A stretch of DNA of 62,079 nucleotides from an uncultured Clostridia bacterium (GCA_944391855.1 CALXVB010000006.1:1-62079); one strand, 5' to 3'; positions 9,421 through 19,867 are shown, counted from the stretch's first letter. Program-made: numbers and translations. The notes: generated from the letters alone by a model not told the origin.

Positions 9421-10713
9421 ATGGAAGTTATCTATTCTAAATCTTGTGGTGTTGACGTGCATAAATCATTTATTGTAGCAGTTATTTGTGACTCTACTTC
9501 CGTCAAACCTCAATATCTTCGCAAACGTTTTTCTACCTTTAATAATTCTTTAATTGAATTTAGAAATTGGTTATTAGCTAACGATTGTCAGAATGTATGC
9601 ATGGAATCTACTGGAAAGTATTATGTTCCTGTATACAATGCATTAGAAGGTCATATTTCTAATGTCGTCGTTGCTAATCCTAAATGGGTTAGATGTATTA
9701 AAGGCGAAAAAGATGATAACAAAGATGCCAAATGGATTGCTGATCTTTTTAAACTTGGAATAGTACGTAGCAGTTTTATTCCAAATAAAGATATTAGAAT
9801 CCTTAGAGAACTTACCAGATATCTTTACAAATTAACCAATATGCGTACCTCAGAAAAGAACAGATTTACAAATGCTCTTACTGTTGGTAATTGCAAATTA
9901 GATATGGTTTTCTCTGATATTTTTGGTAAAACATCTTCTGCTATCATCAATACTATTTTATCACAAAATGAGTATAATGAGGAAGATATTTTAAAAAATA
10001 TTCATAAAAATTGTAAATCATCTAATGAAGATATACTTAATTCTGTAACTGGCATATCTTGGGAAGATAGTCAAAAACAACGTATGAATATCATTCAAGA
10101 ACATATTAATTATTTAGATAAATCAATTAAAACTGTAAGAGAAATAATTGATTCTATTACTGCACCTTATGAAAGTGCTATTAATCTCTTATGCTCTATT
10201 CCTGGTATTGACCGTAAATCCGCAATAACAATCATTTCTGAAATTGGTACTGATATGAGTCAATTTTCTTCACACTATCGTTTAGCTTCTTGGGCTGGTC
10301 TTGCACCTGGTTGTAACGAATCTGCTGGTAAAAAGAAATCTGTTAAAATTTCTAGAGCCGGTGTTTATCTTAAACCTGCACTTGTGGAAGTTGCTCATTG
10401 TGCTGTAAAGGATAAAAATAATCCTTACTATGCCAATAAATTCAATGTACTTTCTAAGCGTAGAGGTAAGAAACGTGCTTATATTGCTATTGCTAGAAAA
10501 ATATTGGTTGCTATTTATCATATGCTTTCAACTGGTGAATTTTTTAATCCTTCTGATGCTTCTAAAGTTGAAACTACTGATAAAGATAAAATTAAATTTA
10601 CTAAAAATAATTTTATGCAATCTACAAAACAACTATTGTCTCTTGGTTTAACAGTTGATGAATTACAAACATTTATTACATCTAAAATATCAGATTTAAC
10701 TCCCGTCATATAA
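9421..10713 (+). CDS. IS110-family transposase/recombinase
   Basis: This 430-aa protein has the DEDD RuvC-like N-terminal domain: 'GVDVHKSF' (first Asp), 'CMESTGKYYVPVY' (Glu) and 'GEKDDNKDAKWIADL' (last Asp pair). A coiled middle region follows, then the Tnp_20 C-terminal domain with 'SIPGIDRKSAITIISEIG' and the serine-bearing 'GLAPGCNESAGKKKS'. IS110 recombinases use both domains, with the bridge RNA, to join donor and target. All landmarks are present with no frameshift, so the element may be active. AAGGAG lies 9 nt before the ATG. A ~50-residue C-terminal extension follows the catalytic domain. Confidence 0.95.
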   Translation: MEVIYSKSCGVDVHKSFIVAVICDSTSVKPQYLRKRFSTFNNSLIEFRNWLLANDCQNVCMESTGKYYVPVYNALEGHISNVVVANPKWVRCIKGEKDDNKDAKWIADLFKLGIVRSSFIPNKDIRILRELTRYLYKLTNMRTSEKNRFTNALTVGNCKLDMVFSDIFGKTSSAIINTILSQNEYNEEDILKNIHKNCKSSNEDILNSVTGISWEDSQKQRMNIIQEHINYLDKSIKTVREIIDSITAPYESAINLLCSIPGIDRKSAITIISEIGTDMSQFSSHYRLASWAGLAPGCNESAGKKKSVKISRAGVYLKPALVEVAHCAVKDKNNPYYANKFNVLSKRRGKKRAYIAIARKILVAIYHMLSTGEFFNPSDASKVETTDKDKIKFTKNNFMQSTKQLLSLGLTVDELQTFITSKISDLTPVI

Positions 10714-10830
10714 TTGACTTTTTGGGGGTAAGGGGGAACTATACCCTTTTTCTATTATTTTGGTTTCATTTTTATAATTATTTCTTTCAAACTATTTAAC
10801 CTTCCTTTAGTCCAAAACAAAATTGTCATT

Positions 10831-11739
10831 TTATTTCATAAAATTTTCTGTAATTTCTATTTTTACCTTTTTTGAAGTATCTATTTTTGCCTTTCCTCCA
10901 ACTGGTATAACTGTTTTTCTTTCTGTATGTCCAAAGTTATTTGATTTTATTATTGGAAATGTGTATTTGCCTTCTAATACGTCTAATAATATTTTTTCCA
11001 GAGCTACACTTCCATCATAATTTCCTACCCAAATTCCTTTTATTTTATCAAATACTCCATTTTGCTTCATGTTATATAAATAATTCGATACAAGCTCTGG
11101 TGGTGTTTCTAGACAAAATTCTTCTATAAAAAGTATTTTATCTGTAAAATTAATAGCGTATTTTCCTGCAGACATTTCATTTACTAAACTTAAATTTCCG
11201 CCTACTAGTATTCCTTCTGCTATTCCTTCTTTTATAGTTATATATTCGTCATCATCTTTTCCAAGACTCATATCACCATTTATAAATCTCTTTACAACTT
11301 CTTCATACGCATATGGTGTAGCCCAAGAAGTTAGCGCCTTAAATGTTGGTCCATTAAATGTTATTACACCTGTTTTAGCATATATCATATTTTCAAGTGA
11401 AGTACTGTCACTAAACCCACATAAAGGTTTTGGATTGTTTTTTATTACTTCATAATCTAAATATTCAAATACTGTATTAGAGTTAAAACCTCCACTTACA
11501 CAAAATATTAGTTTTACCTCTTTATCAGCAAACATTTCATTTATATCTTCTGCTTTTTCTTTTGGCGTTGCACCATATCCTAATGTATTTTTAAAAGCAT
11601 TTTTAGCAAATTTTACTTTTAATCCTGTACTTTCCATTAATAATACTGAATTATTTATGGTTTCTAAATCATCTTCATCTATTTTTGATGAAGGTGCTAT
11701 TACTCCTACCGTATCTCCTTTTTTTATTTTTGTAAACAT
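10831..11739 (-). CDS. S66-family LD-carboxypeptidase / MccF-like serine peptidase
   Basis: About 302 aa from the ATG at 11739, which has AAAGGAAG 6 nt upstream; an ATG eight codons earlier lacks one. Family marks are 'GDTVGVIAPSS' at the N-terminus, 'CVSGGFNSN', and the nucleophile elbow 'GFSDST' near residue 107. C-terminal Glu and His candidates lie in 'EGILVGGNLSLV' and 'FGHTERKTVIPVG'. S66 enzymes cut the L,D-bond of muropeptides (LdcA) or peptide-nucleotide antibiotics (MccF). The sequence alone does not separate these roles. No signal peptide, so cytoplasmic recycling or detoxification is likely. Confidence 0.85.
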   Translation of the reverse strand: MFTKIKKGDTVGVIAPSSKIDEDDLETINNSVLLMESTGLKVKFAKNAFKNTLGYGATPKEKAEDINEMFADKEVKLIFCVSGGFNSNTVFEYLDYEVIKNNPKPLCGFSDSTSLENMIYAKTGVITFNGPTFKALTSWATPYAYEEVVKRFINGDMSLGKDDDEYITIKEGIAEGILVGGNLSLVNEMSAGKYAINFTDKILFIEEFCLETPPELVSNYLYNMKQNGVFDKIKGIWVGNYDGSVALEKILLDVLEGKYTFPIIKSNNFGHTERKTVIPVGGKAKIDTSKKVKIEITENFMK

Positions 11740-11853
11740 ATATCTTCCTTTCATAAAATGCATATTTGTTTCTATTACTATATACTATCATTATTTTAAT
11801 TTATTATCAAGCTAAATAGGATCTTAAAATCTTTTCATAATTGCTAACTTAAA

Positions 11854-12654
11854 TTATACCATTCCAATAAATGCACCATTTCTTCCAGATAATTCTTTAT
11901 CTGTTCTATATGAATGAAATAAATCGGAATTGCATACAGTGCAGATACCACTATCTATAATGTTTTCTTCTTTTAGTCCTACCTCCATTAAAATAATCTT
12001 ATTAATTAATGTTGTATCAATATTGTATTTTTGTATGCCATTTACTATTCTTCCTGTTTCTATAATTTCGTTTATTCTTCCTGTATATTCAAACTCTTTT
12101 TTAAACATATTTGCCACTTCTTCTTCAACTTCAAAATGGCATTTTCTTATACATGGAGAAATAGAGCAAATTATATTCTCTGGTTTACACTCATATATTC
12201 TTATCATTTTCTCTACTGCTTTTTTTCCTATTTTTTGAAGTGTACCTCTCCACCCAGAATGTACGTCTCCTATTATTTTATTTTCGTAATCATAGAATAA
12301 TAGTGAAGTACAATCTGCAGAAGTAGTGCATAAAAATATATCTTTTTTATTTGTAATTAATCCATCTACTTCTTCAAATTGTTCATCTATATTATTTATT
12401 ACCTCAACTCTATCAGTATGTGTTTGATGGGGTTTTACAATGTTTTTATAATTAATTCCAAGTGCATTTCCTACCTTTTGATAACTTTCTGTTATCACAG
12501 ACTTGTCATTATTTTTTACTTGTATATTAATATTATTTTTTCTTAATGTGTAGCAATGTTTAATATTAGGAAACTCTAGTAATTTTTTAAATTGTATAAA
12601 TTCAGTTCCATTTATATTTTGATGCAATATAATATCATTGGTTAAGTTTCTCAT
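11854..12654 (-). CDS. pgeF: peptidoglycan editing factor PgeF (laccase-domain protein)
   Basis: This 266-aa protein shows the zinc/copper-site motifs of the YfiH/YlmD family in order: 'KPHQTHTD', 'TTSADCTSLLF', 'GDVHSGWRGTL' and a C-terminal 'DSGICTVCNSDLFHSYR'. PgeF removes misincorporated L-Ser from UDP-MurNAc peptides in cell-wall synthesis; some relatives act as adenosine phosphorylases. It lies 37 bp downstream of addB in the same direction and is probably cotranscribed with it. The start has AAAGGA about 13 nt upstream, somewhat far. Confidence 0.88.
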   Translation of the reverse strand: MRNLTNDIILHQNINGTEFIQFKKLLEFPNIKHCYTLRKNNINIQVKNNDKSVITESYQKVGNALGINYKNIVKPHQTHTDRVEVINNIDEQFEEVDGLITNKKDIFLCTTSADCTSLLFYDYENKIIGDVHSGWRGTLQKIGKKAVEKMIRIYECKPENIICSISPCIRKCHFEVEEEVANMFKKEFEYTGRINEIIETGRIVNGIQKYNIDTTLINKIILMEVGLKEENIIDSGICTVCNSDLFHSYRTDKELSGRNGAFIGMV

Positions 12655-12691
12655 GTTTAACCCAATTCCTTTCTTTATTTACAAATTACAT

Positions 12692-15600
12692 TTAACCTTC
12701 TTGCTCTTCTTTTATTTGCTCTAAAATATATTCTTTTTCTTCATTGCCTATGTAATTATATTCTTTTTTACAAATTCCTGAATTAAAGTTACAAATAGAT
12801 TTATATTTACAATACTCGCATGGTGTTTTTCCTTGTTTTATTTTATAATATGGCTTTACACTAATATTTCCTGTTAGTATTTCTTCAGAAATTTGCTTTA
12901 ATATTTTGTTCATATATTTTTGTAGATTTTCGAACCCGCTTTTGGTAATCGCATTTGATTTTTTAGATAAATTTCCTTCTTTATCAATATATGCAGGAAT
13001 TATATTAGAGCTTCCACTATCTAATGTTTTATCCATCTTTTTTACTATATCTACATTTGCTAAAATTAATCCCTTCATTTTAAATTGTTTTCTAATTTCT
13101 TCTTCTAACTTTTCTGCATCTACATTTTTATTTTCTTTAATTACCGGATCTATTAAATTAAAATATAGTACACCTGCTGGCATTACGTCTTCTATATTAC
13201 ATACAGCATCTAAATATGTTAAAAGTTGTAATTGAAGTCCTGCTATCACTTCATTTAAATTAATATCTTTAGCAGATGATTTATAGTCTATTATTCTTAT
13301 ATAATTTCCGTCTTCTGTTTTAGCAATATCTATTCTATCTATTTTACCTGTAATTTCTACTTTCTTTCCATTATCTAACTTAACTTGTATTGCTGGATAT
13401 TCTTTCCCATTTTTGAATTCCATTTCATGTCCCATTACCTCAAAATCACTATATTTTAAACTATATACAATATATTTTATTGATTTTTTTACTACTGCTT
13501 TTAACCTGTTTGAAAGTACTCTATATTTTGGTATTCCTGTAAAGATATAATTCTTTTTTAATTCCAATTTTTCTTCTATAATCTCATCTATTATTTTTTC
13601 TTCTTCTGCTTCATCAATTGTTTTTACACTAATATTTCTTTCTTGTAATTTATCAAAAAAGCTATCTATGATATCGTGCATAAATGTTCCTGTATCTATA
13701 GCTTGCAACTTAAATTCTTGTCTTTCTGATAAATTTAATCCATATTTTAAATAATATGAAAATGGACATGCTTTATATTGTTCTAATCTTGATATACTAG
13801 TTTTTAAAGTATTGCCATATAACTTTTCTAGAGTATCATTTTTTATTTTATCAGTATTTATGCTATAGTTTAAAGCTTTTATACTACTTTCTAATTTTTC
13901 CTTCCATTCTGGTTTAGACATGTAGTAGTTATATAGTTCAAACCATTTTTCGTCTATTTCTTCTCCATCTCTAAATGCTTCTAAATTTTTTAACAATTCT
14001 TCAAATGTGTTTAACTCTGTTACAATTTCACTTTGACTTGATATAATATCGCTCTCTTCTTTTATATTAGTAAATATTTTCTTTACTCTATTTATTAATA
14101 TTGATGGTCTCAATCCTCTTCCTTCTAAATCAGAAGATATATATGATAAAAACACTTTTTCTTCTGCTGTTGAAAATGCTTTATATATATTAAAATTATC
14201 ATCATAAAGCTTTTCTATTGTTCCTTTTGCAAGTTCTGTACCTAGTTTTTTTAATTCCTCTCTATCTTTGTCATTAAAATATCCTTCGTCTTTATTATTA
14301 CTTGGAAATACTCCATCATTTAATCCTATTATAAATACAGCTTTTGTTTTATGACTTCTTGACCTATCCACATCTCCTACAATTACTTGGTCTTGTGTTG
14401 TTGGAATTTTTCCCAAGCTACTATTACCTAAACCTATTTTTAAGATTTCCGCATATTTTTCAAAACTTACTTTCTCGTCTCCAAATATTAAAGCAATCTC
14501 ATCTAAAAGTTCTATTATCTTTTTATAACTTGTTTCATATTCGTTTGCTTTTTCTAATTCTCCCAATTCTTCTAACTTTTTTATTTCATTGCTTAGCTTT
14601 ATGTTTATTTCGTTCTCTATTAAAAATTCATATAACTTTTGTGTGATATTTTTATAGTTCTTTGTATTAGATATTCCTTCTTTTAATTGTAATAATGGCT
14701 TTATTACCTTTTCACGTATATGTAATATTTTTGTTTGTTCTTCTTCTGTCTCGTTATAGAAGGTAAGTTCTTTTGCATACCATTTATTGCCCTTTATTCC
14801 CCATCTTAAAGCATAATTTTCTAATATATATATGTCATTTTCATCAATACCACTAACCAATCCAGATTTTATATATTCAATAACACTTTCTTCTGACCAA
14901 TTTTTAGCAAATATATTTAAAATAGATAATATATATTTTACTAACATATTTTGACTAAAATCTTTCTTTTTATCGATAAACACAAGAATATTGTATTTTG
15001 CAAATATAATCTTGCATAAATTTGAATATTCCTCTAAATTTTTGGTAATAACTGAAATCTCATTATATCTATAGTTTTCATCTCGTGCAAGTTTTACTAT
15101 ATTTTGAGCTATATGCTCTATTTCTGAATACTGATTTTTTGCTAAAAATAGCTTTATATAATTTACTTCTCCATTATATTTTGTATATGGAAAAGCATAT
15201 ATATTTTCTTCTAAATGCTTTAATTCATTATTCTTAAATCTATAGCAATTACCTAATTCTACTGGTTTTTCTATTTTTACATTCTCACTTCTTGCAATAA
15301 AATATAGTTTATCTATTGTCGTCTTGTTACTATAAAATATATCTGTATCTTGATTTTGGTTTACATTAATATCGTCTGTACAAATAGTAATATTTACTTC
15401 ATTTGCTTTTAATAGTAACCTTTTTATTATTTCATATTCTTGGTATGTAAATCCAACAAATTCATCTATGTAGATATCTACATTATCAAAGTCTTTAACT
15501 AAATCAATTCTATCTACTAACATGCTCAAATTGTCGTTTTCATCTATATATTTTTGCTCTATCTCATCTGCGTAATCTTTATATACAAGTAACATGTCTT

Positions 15601-16054
15601 GTAATTTAGATTTTAAATATTTATTTTCTAAATTTTCTATGGTTTGTTTTAAGTTTTCTACTGTAATTCCATGTTTTTTAAATTCTGTTATCTGAGTCTC
15701 TATCAAATCCACATTTTCTAGCGACTTTCCTATAAAATTTAGCTTATTTTTTTCTTTAGAAAGAATATTATATATTAACATTGATTTGCCAGTTTGAGAC
15801 AAATTTTTAAGATTACTATTACCAGTTTCTTTTATTACTCTATATGCCATACGATTAAATGTTAATACTTCTGCTAATACTACAGAATTTGTGTCTATAG
15901 AATCTAATAGCTTTTTTTCTGCAGTAAATGAAAATTGTTCAGGAGTTATTATATATATCTTTCTATTCCCCATTTTAATTTTCTCTGCTATTTCATTAAA
16001 AATATATGTACTTTTACCTGTTCCCGACTTTCCATATATAATTTTTAGACTCAT
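12692..16054 (-). CDS. addB: ATP-dependent helicase/nuclease subunit B (AddB)
   Basis: 1120 aa, slightly shorter than the ~1160 of Bacillus AddB. The N-terminus has a Walker A motif ('IIYGKSGTGKST'). The C-terminal third holds the RecB-type nuclease domain, with 'KIDRIDI' and 'IRIIDYKSS' supplying the metal-binding Asp and catalytic Lys. A Cys near 'QYKACPFSYYLKYG' and three near the C-terminus ('TPCEYCKYKSIC') form the 4Fe-4S staple. AddAB resects double-strand breaks for recombination. The usual partner addA is not next to it: the following gene is pgeF. AAAGGAG precedes the start. It lies 11 bp from the LtaS-like stop. Confidence 0.95.
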   Translation of the reverse strand: MSLKIIYGKSGTGKSTYIFNEIAEKIKMGNRKIYIITPEQFSFTAEKKLLDSIDTNSVVLAEVLTFNRMAYRVIKETGNSNLKNLSQTGKSMLIYNILSKEKNKLNFIGKSLENVDLIETQITEFKKHGITVENLKQTIENLENKYLKSKLQDMLLVYKDYADEIEQKYIDENDNLSMLVDRIDLVKDFDNVDIYIDEFVGFTYQEYEIIKRLLLKANEVNITICTDDINVNQNQDTDIFYSNKTTIDKLYFIARSENVKIEKPVELGNCYRFKNNELKHLEENIYAFPYTKYNGEVNYIKLFLAKNQYSEIEHIAQNIVKLARDENYRYNEISVITKNLEEYSNLCKIIFAKYNILVFIDKKKDFSQNMLVKYILSILNIFAKNWSEESVIEYIKSGLVSGIDENDIYILENYALRWGIKGNKWYAKELTFYNETEEEQTKILHIREKVIKPLLQLKEGISNTKNYKNITQKLYEFLIENEINIKLSNEIKKLEELGELEKANEYETSYKKIIELLDEIALIFGDEKVSFEKYAEILKIGLGNSSLGKIPTTQDQVIVGDVDRSRSHKTKAVFIIGLNDGVFPSNNKDEGYFNDKDREELKKLGTELAKGTIEKLYDDNFNIYKAFSTAEEKVFLSYISSDLEGRGLRPSILINRVKKIFTNIKEESDIISSQSEIVTELNTFEELLKNLEAFRDGEEIDEKWFELYNYYMSKPEWKEKLESSIKALNYSINTDKIKNDTLEKLYGNTLKTSISRLEQYKACPFSYYLKYGLNLSERQEFKLQAIDTGTFMHDIIDSFFDKLQERNISVKTIDEAEEEKIIDEIIEEKLELKKNYIFTGIPKYRVLSNRLKAVVKKSIKYIVYSLKYSDFEVMGHEMEFKNGKEYPAIQVKLDNGKKVEITGKIDRIDIAKTEDGNYIRIIDYKSSAKDINLNEVIAGLQLQLLTYLDAVCNIEDVMPAGVLYFNLIDPVIKENKNVDAEKLEEEIRKQFKMKGLILANVDIVKKMDKTLDSGSSNIIPAYIDKEGNLSKKSNAITKSGFENLQKYMNKILKQISEEILTGNISVKPYYKIKQGKTPCEYCKYKSICNFNSGICKKEYNYIGNEEKEYILEQIKEEQEG

Positions 16055-16065
16055 AATATTCTCCT

Positions 16066-17916
16066 TTATTTTTCAAATAAGTAATATTGCATGTTTTCGC
16101 GTAATCTTTTTGTATCTTCCATTTCTTCTGTCATTTTCTCATTTGTATAGTAAATGCTTCCATTTGTATCTAAACTTAAATATCTATTTTGTGCTGGAAG
16201 AATATTTCTTATACTGTATAGCCATTTATAGTACGGTGAAAGTTCTATATCCATTCTATTTACTATATTTGTAAGTAACATATCTGGACTTATGTATTCA
16301 CTTTCAAAATCAATTTCCACACCATAATTAGATATAACTAAACCTGGAGTTGTATATTTTCTAAGTAAATTTAATTTATCGTCTCCTGTATTAAAATATG
16401 ATAATTTTCCCAGTATATCTTCCCCATCACTATTATATAAATATGGTAAATGGTCTCCTAAAACCACAACTATTGTTGGCTCTTCTATATTTTGTATTTC
16501 TTCATATAGTCTTTGTATTTGTATATTTGTATCATATACTCCTTGTGCATATGATAAAAGAGTTCCAGTTTCTTCTTCTGATAATTCTGAATTTGCTACA
16601 TTTATATCATATTCATCATATTTATCTTCAGAAAATGGCATATGTGTCTGTACTGTAGCAACCATATAGAAAATTGGTTCATCTTTGTCACTATTTTTCA
16701 ATGTATTTATTACGTCATCAACTAATGCTTCGTCAGATATATGTGTTCCTTTAATCTTTTCTTCATAATCTGGCATATCAACATATGCATTTACATATTC
16801 ATCGATTCCTAATTTTTTATAGATATTTCCTGATACATAATAGTCTCTACCAAAAACTACTTTAGTATAATATCCATTGTCTTTTAGTTCTTTTATAATT
16901 GATGGTTTATTATCCTCTTCTTTTTCTTTGTATAGCTGTGTAAAAGGATTATATCCCGTTGGGAAATATGCTATATTTCCTCCTGTTAATAATTCAAATT
17001 CTATATTACTTGATAATCCTCCATAGGATGCGGATAGTAAATTTACTCCGTTTTCTTTTTCTTGTAAATTTCTAAAATTTGCTGTAATGTCTTTATCAAA
17101 TTCTATTTCCTCTATGTTTTCTATATCAAAATATGATTCTTGGAACATTACTATTATATTTGGTTTTCCTAAATCTTTTTCTTCATCAGCTTCCTTACTT
17201 GCCTCATTTAATACAGCTATAACTTCTTCTTCATTGTAACCTTCAGGCTCGCTTTTTCTGTTTTCTAGTTCTAGTCCATACATTCCTGCAAGTACACTGT
17301 ATTTTGTATAATACATAAAATCCGTTGAAACCGCTTCATAATCTTTTCTTCCTTCTGTGTCATATATGTATTTTAATATAAACCTATCTTTTTCAGTAAT
17401 TGGAAGTAACATTATTATAAATACTAATATAGAGGTAATTGCAGTAATTACTCTTATCTTTGTGCTTTCTATTGTAACTGTATTTTTTCTAGCTAGTATA
17501 CAAACTAATATTAATAATACTAAAAGTATCCCCATCTGAGGATAATTTATATGAAATATGAAATCGTTTTTTACTATACTAGTTATATCACCAATATTCC
17601 CTAAAAAGTATATATCTGATGGATATATTGGAGTAGAGGTATAATATAGCTTTATATCATTTATAACTGAAAAAATAAATGTAAAAATGGAAATAATATA
17701 TGTCGCTATATGTGTCTTTTTTACAATAGCTAAAACTAATGCATATATTAAATACATTATTACAAACGACAAATATAATGCTGGTATGTGTGAAGATACC
17801 ATAAATAATAGCCCACAAAATCCAAAGTTAAGTAGTAAATTTAATATAGCTGGTATTATTGCACAAATTGTATCTTTTCTTAATTCTTTTAAATTATTTT
17901 TACTTTCTTCTTCCAT
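16066..17916 (-). CDS. LtaS-like sulfatase-domain membrane enzyme (phosphoglycerol transferase family)
   Basis: 616 aa. About five hydrophobic helices fill the first ~190 residues. An extracellular sulfatase/alkaline-phosphatase-fold domain follows: 'KPNIIVMFQESYFD' (metal ligand), 'YGGLSSNIEFELLTG' (nucleophile region), 'TVQTHMPF' and 'VVVLGDHLPY'. This matches lipoteichoic acid synthases and related MdoB-type phosphoglycerol transferases, which polymerise glycerol phosphate on the outer face. Where LtaS has a catalytic Thr, this protein seems to have a Ser ('GLSSN'). Substrate is therefore uncertain. Same strand as addB and ogg. Confidence 0.85.
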   Translation of the reverse strand: MEEESKNNLKELRKDTICAIIPAILNLLLNFGFCGLLFMVSSHIPALYLSFVIMYLIYALVLAIVKKTHIATYIISIFTFIFSVINDIKLYYTSTPIYPSDIYFLGNIGDITSIVKNDFIFHINYPQMGILLVLLILVCILARKNTVTIESTKIRVITAITSILVFIIMLLPITEKDRFILKYIYDTEGRKDYEAVSTDFMYYTKYSVLAGMYGLELENRKSEPEGYNEEEVIAVLNEASKEADEEKDLGKPNIIVMFQESYFDIENIEEIEFDKDITANFRNLQEKENGVNLLSASYGGLSSNIEFELLTGGNIAYFPTGYNPFTQLYKEKEEDNKPSIIKELKDNGYYTKVVFGRDYYVSGNIYKKLGIDEYVNAYVDMPDYEEKIKGTHISDEALVDDVINTLKNSDKDEPIFYMVATVQTHMPFSEDKYDEYDINVANSELSEEETGTLLSYAQGVYDTNIQIQRLYEEIQNIEEPTIVVVLGDHLPYLYNSDGEDILGKLSYFNTGDDKLNLLRKYTTPGLVISNYGVEIDFESEYISPDMLLTNIVNRMDIELSPYYKWLYSIRNILPAQNRYLSLDTNGSIYYTNEKMTEEMEDTKRLRENMQYYLFEK

Positions 17917-17946
17917 TTCATTCCTCTTTTAATAGTTAATTAATTA

Positions 17947-18816
17947 CTATGCAGTATCTCTTTTCCAGAAAAACAAATATTGCTGTGCTATTCCTTCTAA
18001 GTTTCCATATTTTTCTTTTGCTAATTTCTCTATTTCTTTTTTGTTTACTTTTGTTTCATCTTCCTTTTTAATATATAGCTCATTCATTACTCGTCTTACC
18101 CATACATCAATTGGAAATACGTCAAATCTTTTTAGAGTAGAGAATAAAAGTATACAATCTGCAACTTTTGGTCCTACTCCAGAAAGTGTTAATAATATAT
18201 TTCTTACTTTTTCTGTATCTTGTTCGTTATGTAATGCTTTTAAATCAACTTCTTTTGATAATATTCTATGTGTTGTTTCATATACACGTATATCTCTAAA
18301 ACCTAATCCTAAACTTCTCAAATCTTCTACACTTGCTTTTGATAATTCTTCTACTGTTGGAAATGTATAGTATTCTTTACCTTTCCATTCTATTTTTTCT
18401 CCATATTTTTGTGAAAGTCTATTTATTATTCCTTTTATTCTAGGAATATTATTATTAGCTGAAATAATAAATGATATAATTGTTTCCCATAGATTTTGGT
18501 TTAATATTCTTATTCCACTTCCATATTCTATACTTCTTGCTAAATGTTCATCTATCTTTGAAAGTGTAACTTTTATCTCTTCGTAATTTCTATCCAAATC
18601 AAAATAGTTTTTTACTAACTTCTCTAAATTATCTACACCATAGCTTGAAAATACAACCCTGTTTTCCACTTCTTTAACATTTATTACATTTTCTCCGACA
18701 ATACCTGTATAACTTTTATCTTCTTTCTCATCCCATCTAAAACATTGACCACATTCAAAAATATGTCTTGTATTAAATGATGGTAAATTTTCTAATTCAT
18801 AATGTTGTTCTTGCAT
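17947..18816 (-). CDS. ogg: 8-oxoguanine DNA glycosylase/AP lyase (Ogg1 type)
   Basis: This 289-aa HhH-GPD protein has an Ogg-type N-terminal domain ('FECGQCFRWDE') before the glycosylase domain. The catalytic Lys lies in 'LSGVGPKVADCILLFS' (helix-hairpin-helix, ~210-225) and the conserved Asp in 'FPIDVWVRRV'. It excises 8-oxoguanine and cuts the resulting abasic site. No 4Fe-4S cysteine cluster is visible, separating it from MutY/Nth. AAAGGA precedes the ATG. With udg, addB and the NudF-like enzyme it gives this region a DNA-maintenance flavour. Confidence 0.92.
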   Translation of the reverse strand: MQEQHYELENLPSFNTRHIFECGQCFRWDEKEDKSYTGIVGENVINVKEVENRVVFSSYGVDNLEKLVKNYFDLDRNYEEIKVTLSKIDEHLARSIEYGSGIRILNQNLWETIISFIISANNNIPRIKGIINRLSQKYGEKIEWKGKEYYTFPTVEELSKASVEDLRSLGLGFRDIRVYETTHRILSKEVDLKALHNEQDTEKVRNILLTLSGVGPKVADCILLFSTLKRFDVFPIDVWVRRVMNELYIKKEDETKVNKKEIEKLAKEKYGNLEGIAQQYLFFWKRDTA

Positions 18817-18938
18817 CTATTTTTGTCCTTTCTTAGTACAAATTTTTTGCATAAAAATTAAAACTACTTGTCTAAATTCTGTAGTTATATTATATAAATT
18901 TAAATTAATAGTGTCAATTGATTTTATTGACAATTTAA

Positions 18939-19799
18939 TTACTTAAAACCTTTTCCCCATGCTTCACGTGCATTTGATATTACAATAAAAGCTCTTGGAT
19001 CTATTTCTTGTGAAATTTGTTTTATTCTTACTACTTCTCCTCTTGATGCCACACACCAAAGAACCATCTTTTTTTCTCTGGTATACATTCCCTTACCATA
19101 TAGTGCGGTACTTCCTCTGTCTATCTTTTCTTCTATCTCTTTAGCTATTTTCTTATATTCATTTGATACTATAAACATTGTTTTTGTAAAATATACACCT
19201 TCAAATACAATATCTATCATTTTTCCCATTAAATATATTGCTATTGCAGAATACAAACCTATCTCTATTTCTTTAAAAAATAATACGTTTAAAAACACTA
19301 TTGTAGTATCTACAATAACTATTAAATTACTAGTTTTAAAATGTGGCTTAAATGCTCTAACAATATATGACAATAAGTCCGTTCCACCAGTTGATGCATT
19401 TGCCTTTAATACTATTGCTGTTCCAAGTCCAACTAAAATCCCTCCATATATGCATGCAAGTAATCTATCTTGTGTTAGTGGTTTTAATTTTTCAAATATA
19501 TCAATAAAACTAGAAAGTACTATAGTTCCAAATATTCCCTTAATTGCTATTTCTTTCCCTACTTTTATAATTGTTAATACTATTAGTGGAATATTTAAAA
19601 TTAACATAACTATTCCAAGTGGCATATTAAATAAATAGTAAATAATTGTTGAAATACCAGCAAATCCACCTGAAGATAATTGATTAGGAAGTAAAAATAA
19701 CGCTGTTCCTAATGCCATTAAAATACAACCTATTATTATTTCTATTCCTTCTTTTAAATATTTTTTTAATAGAATTTGCTTTCTTGTTAGTTTTTTCAT
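18939..19799 (-). CDS. YitT-family membrane protein (DUF2179 C-terminal domain)
   Basis: About 286 aa from the ATG at 19799 (AAGGTG 8 nt upstream; a longer reading frame lacks a site). Five or six hydrophobic helices with Gly-rich turns ('GGFAGISTIIYYL', 'ANASTGGTDLLSYI') make the YitT membrane domain. The last ~80 residues ('YTREKKMVLWCVASRGEVVRIKQI') form the soluble DUF2179 domain. The family is widespread in Firmicutes with poorly defined function, perhaps transport. It stands between ogg and the Elp3-like gene on the same strand. Confidence 0.88.
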   Translation of the reverse strand: MKKLTRKQILLKKYLKEGIEIIIGCILMALGTALFLLPNQLSSGGFAGISTIIYYLFNMPLGIVMLILNIPLIVLTIIKVGKEIAIKGIFGTIVLSSFIDIFEKLKPLTQDRLLACIYGGILVGLGTAIVLKANASTGGTDLLSYIVRAFKPHFKTSNLIVIVDTTIVFLNVLFFKEIEIGLYSAIAIYLMGKMIDIVFEGVYFTKTMFIVSNEYKKIAKEIEEKIDRGSTALYGKGMYTREKKMVLWCVASRGEVVRIKQISQEIDPRAFIVISNAREAWGKGFK

Positions 19800-19867
19800 A
19801 AAAAAAATCACCTTATTTGTTGATATTATTACCAATTAATAGGTGATTTATTCTTTATTAATATCTT

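Larger units (their letters stand above)
9141..10760 (+). mobile_element. IS110-family insertion sequence (borders approximate)
   Basis: A DEDD recombinase gene is preceded by about 280 bp of structured non-coding DNA, the layout of IS110-group elements whose left end encodes a bridge RNA. IS110 elements make no reliable terminal repeats or target duplications, so the borders cannot be read directly. The left border is put near 9141-9162, where a stem (GCTCAA.GGC against GCCTTGAGC) surrounds a sequence echoed inside the ncRNA. The right border is somewhere in the G-rich stretch after the gene (about 10715-10760). It lies between udg and an S66 peptidase gene. Confidence 0.65.
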
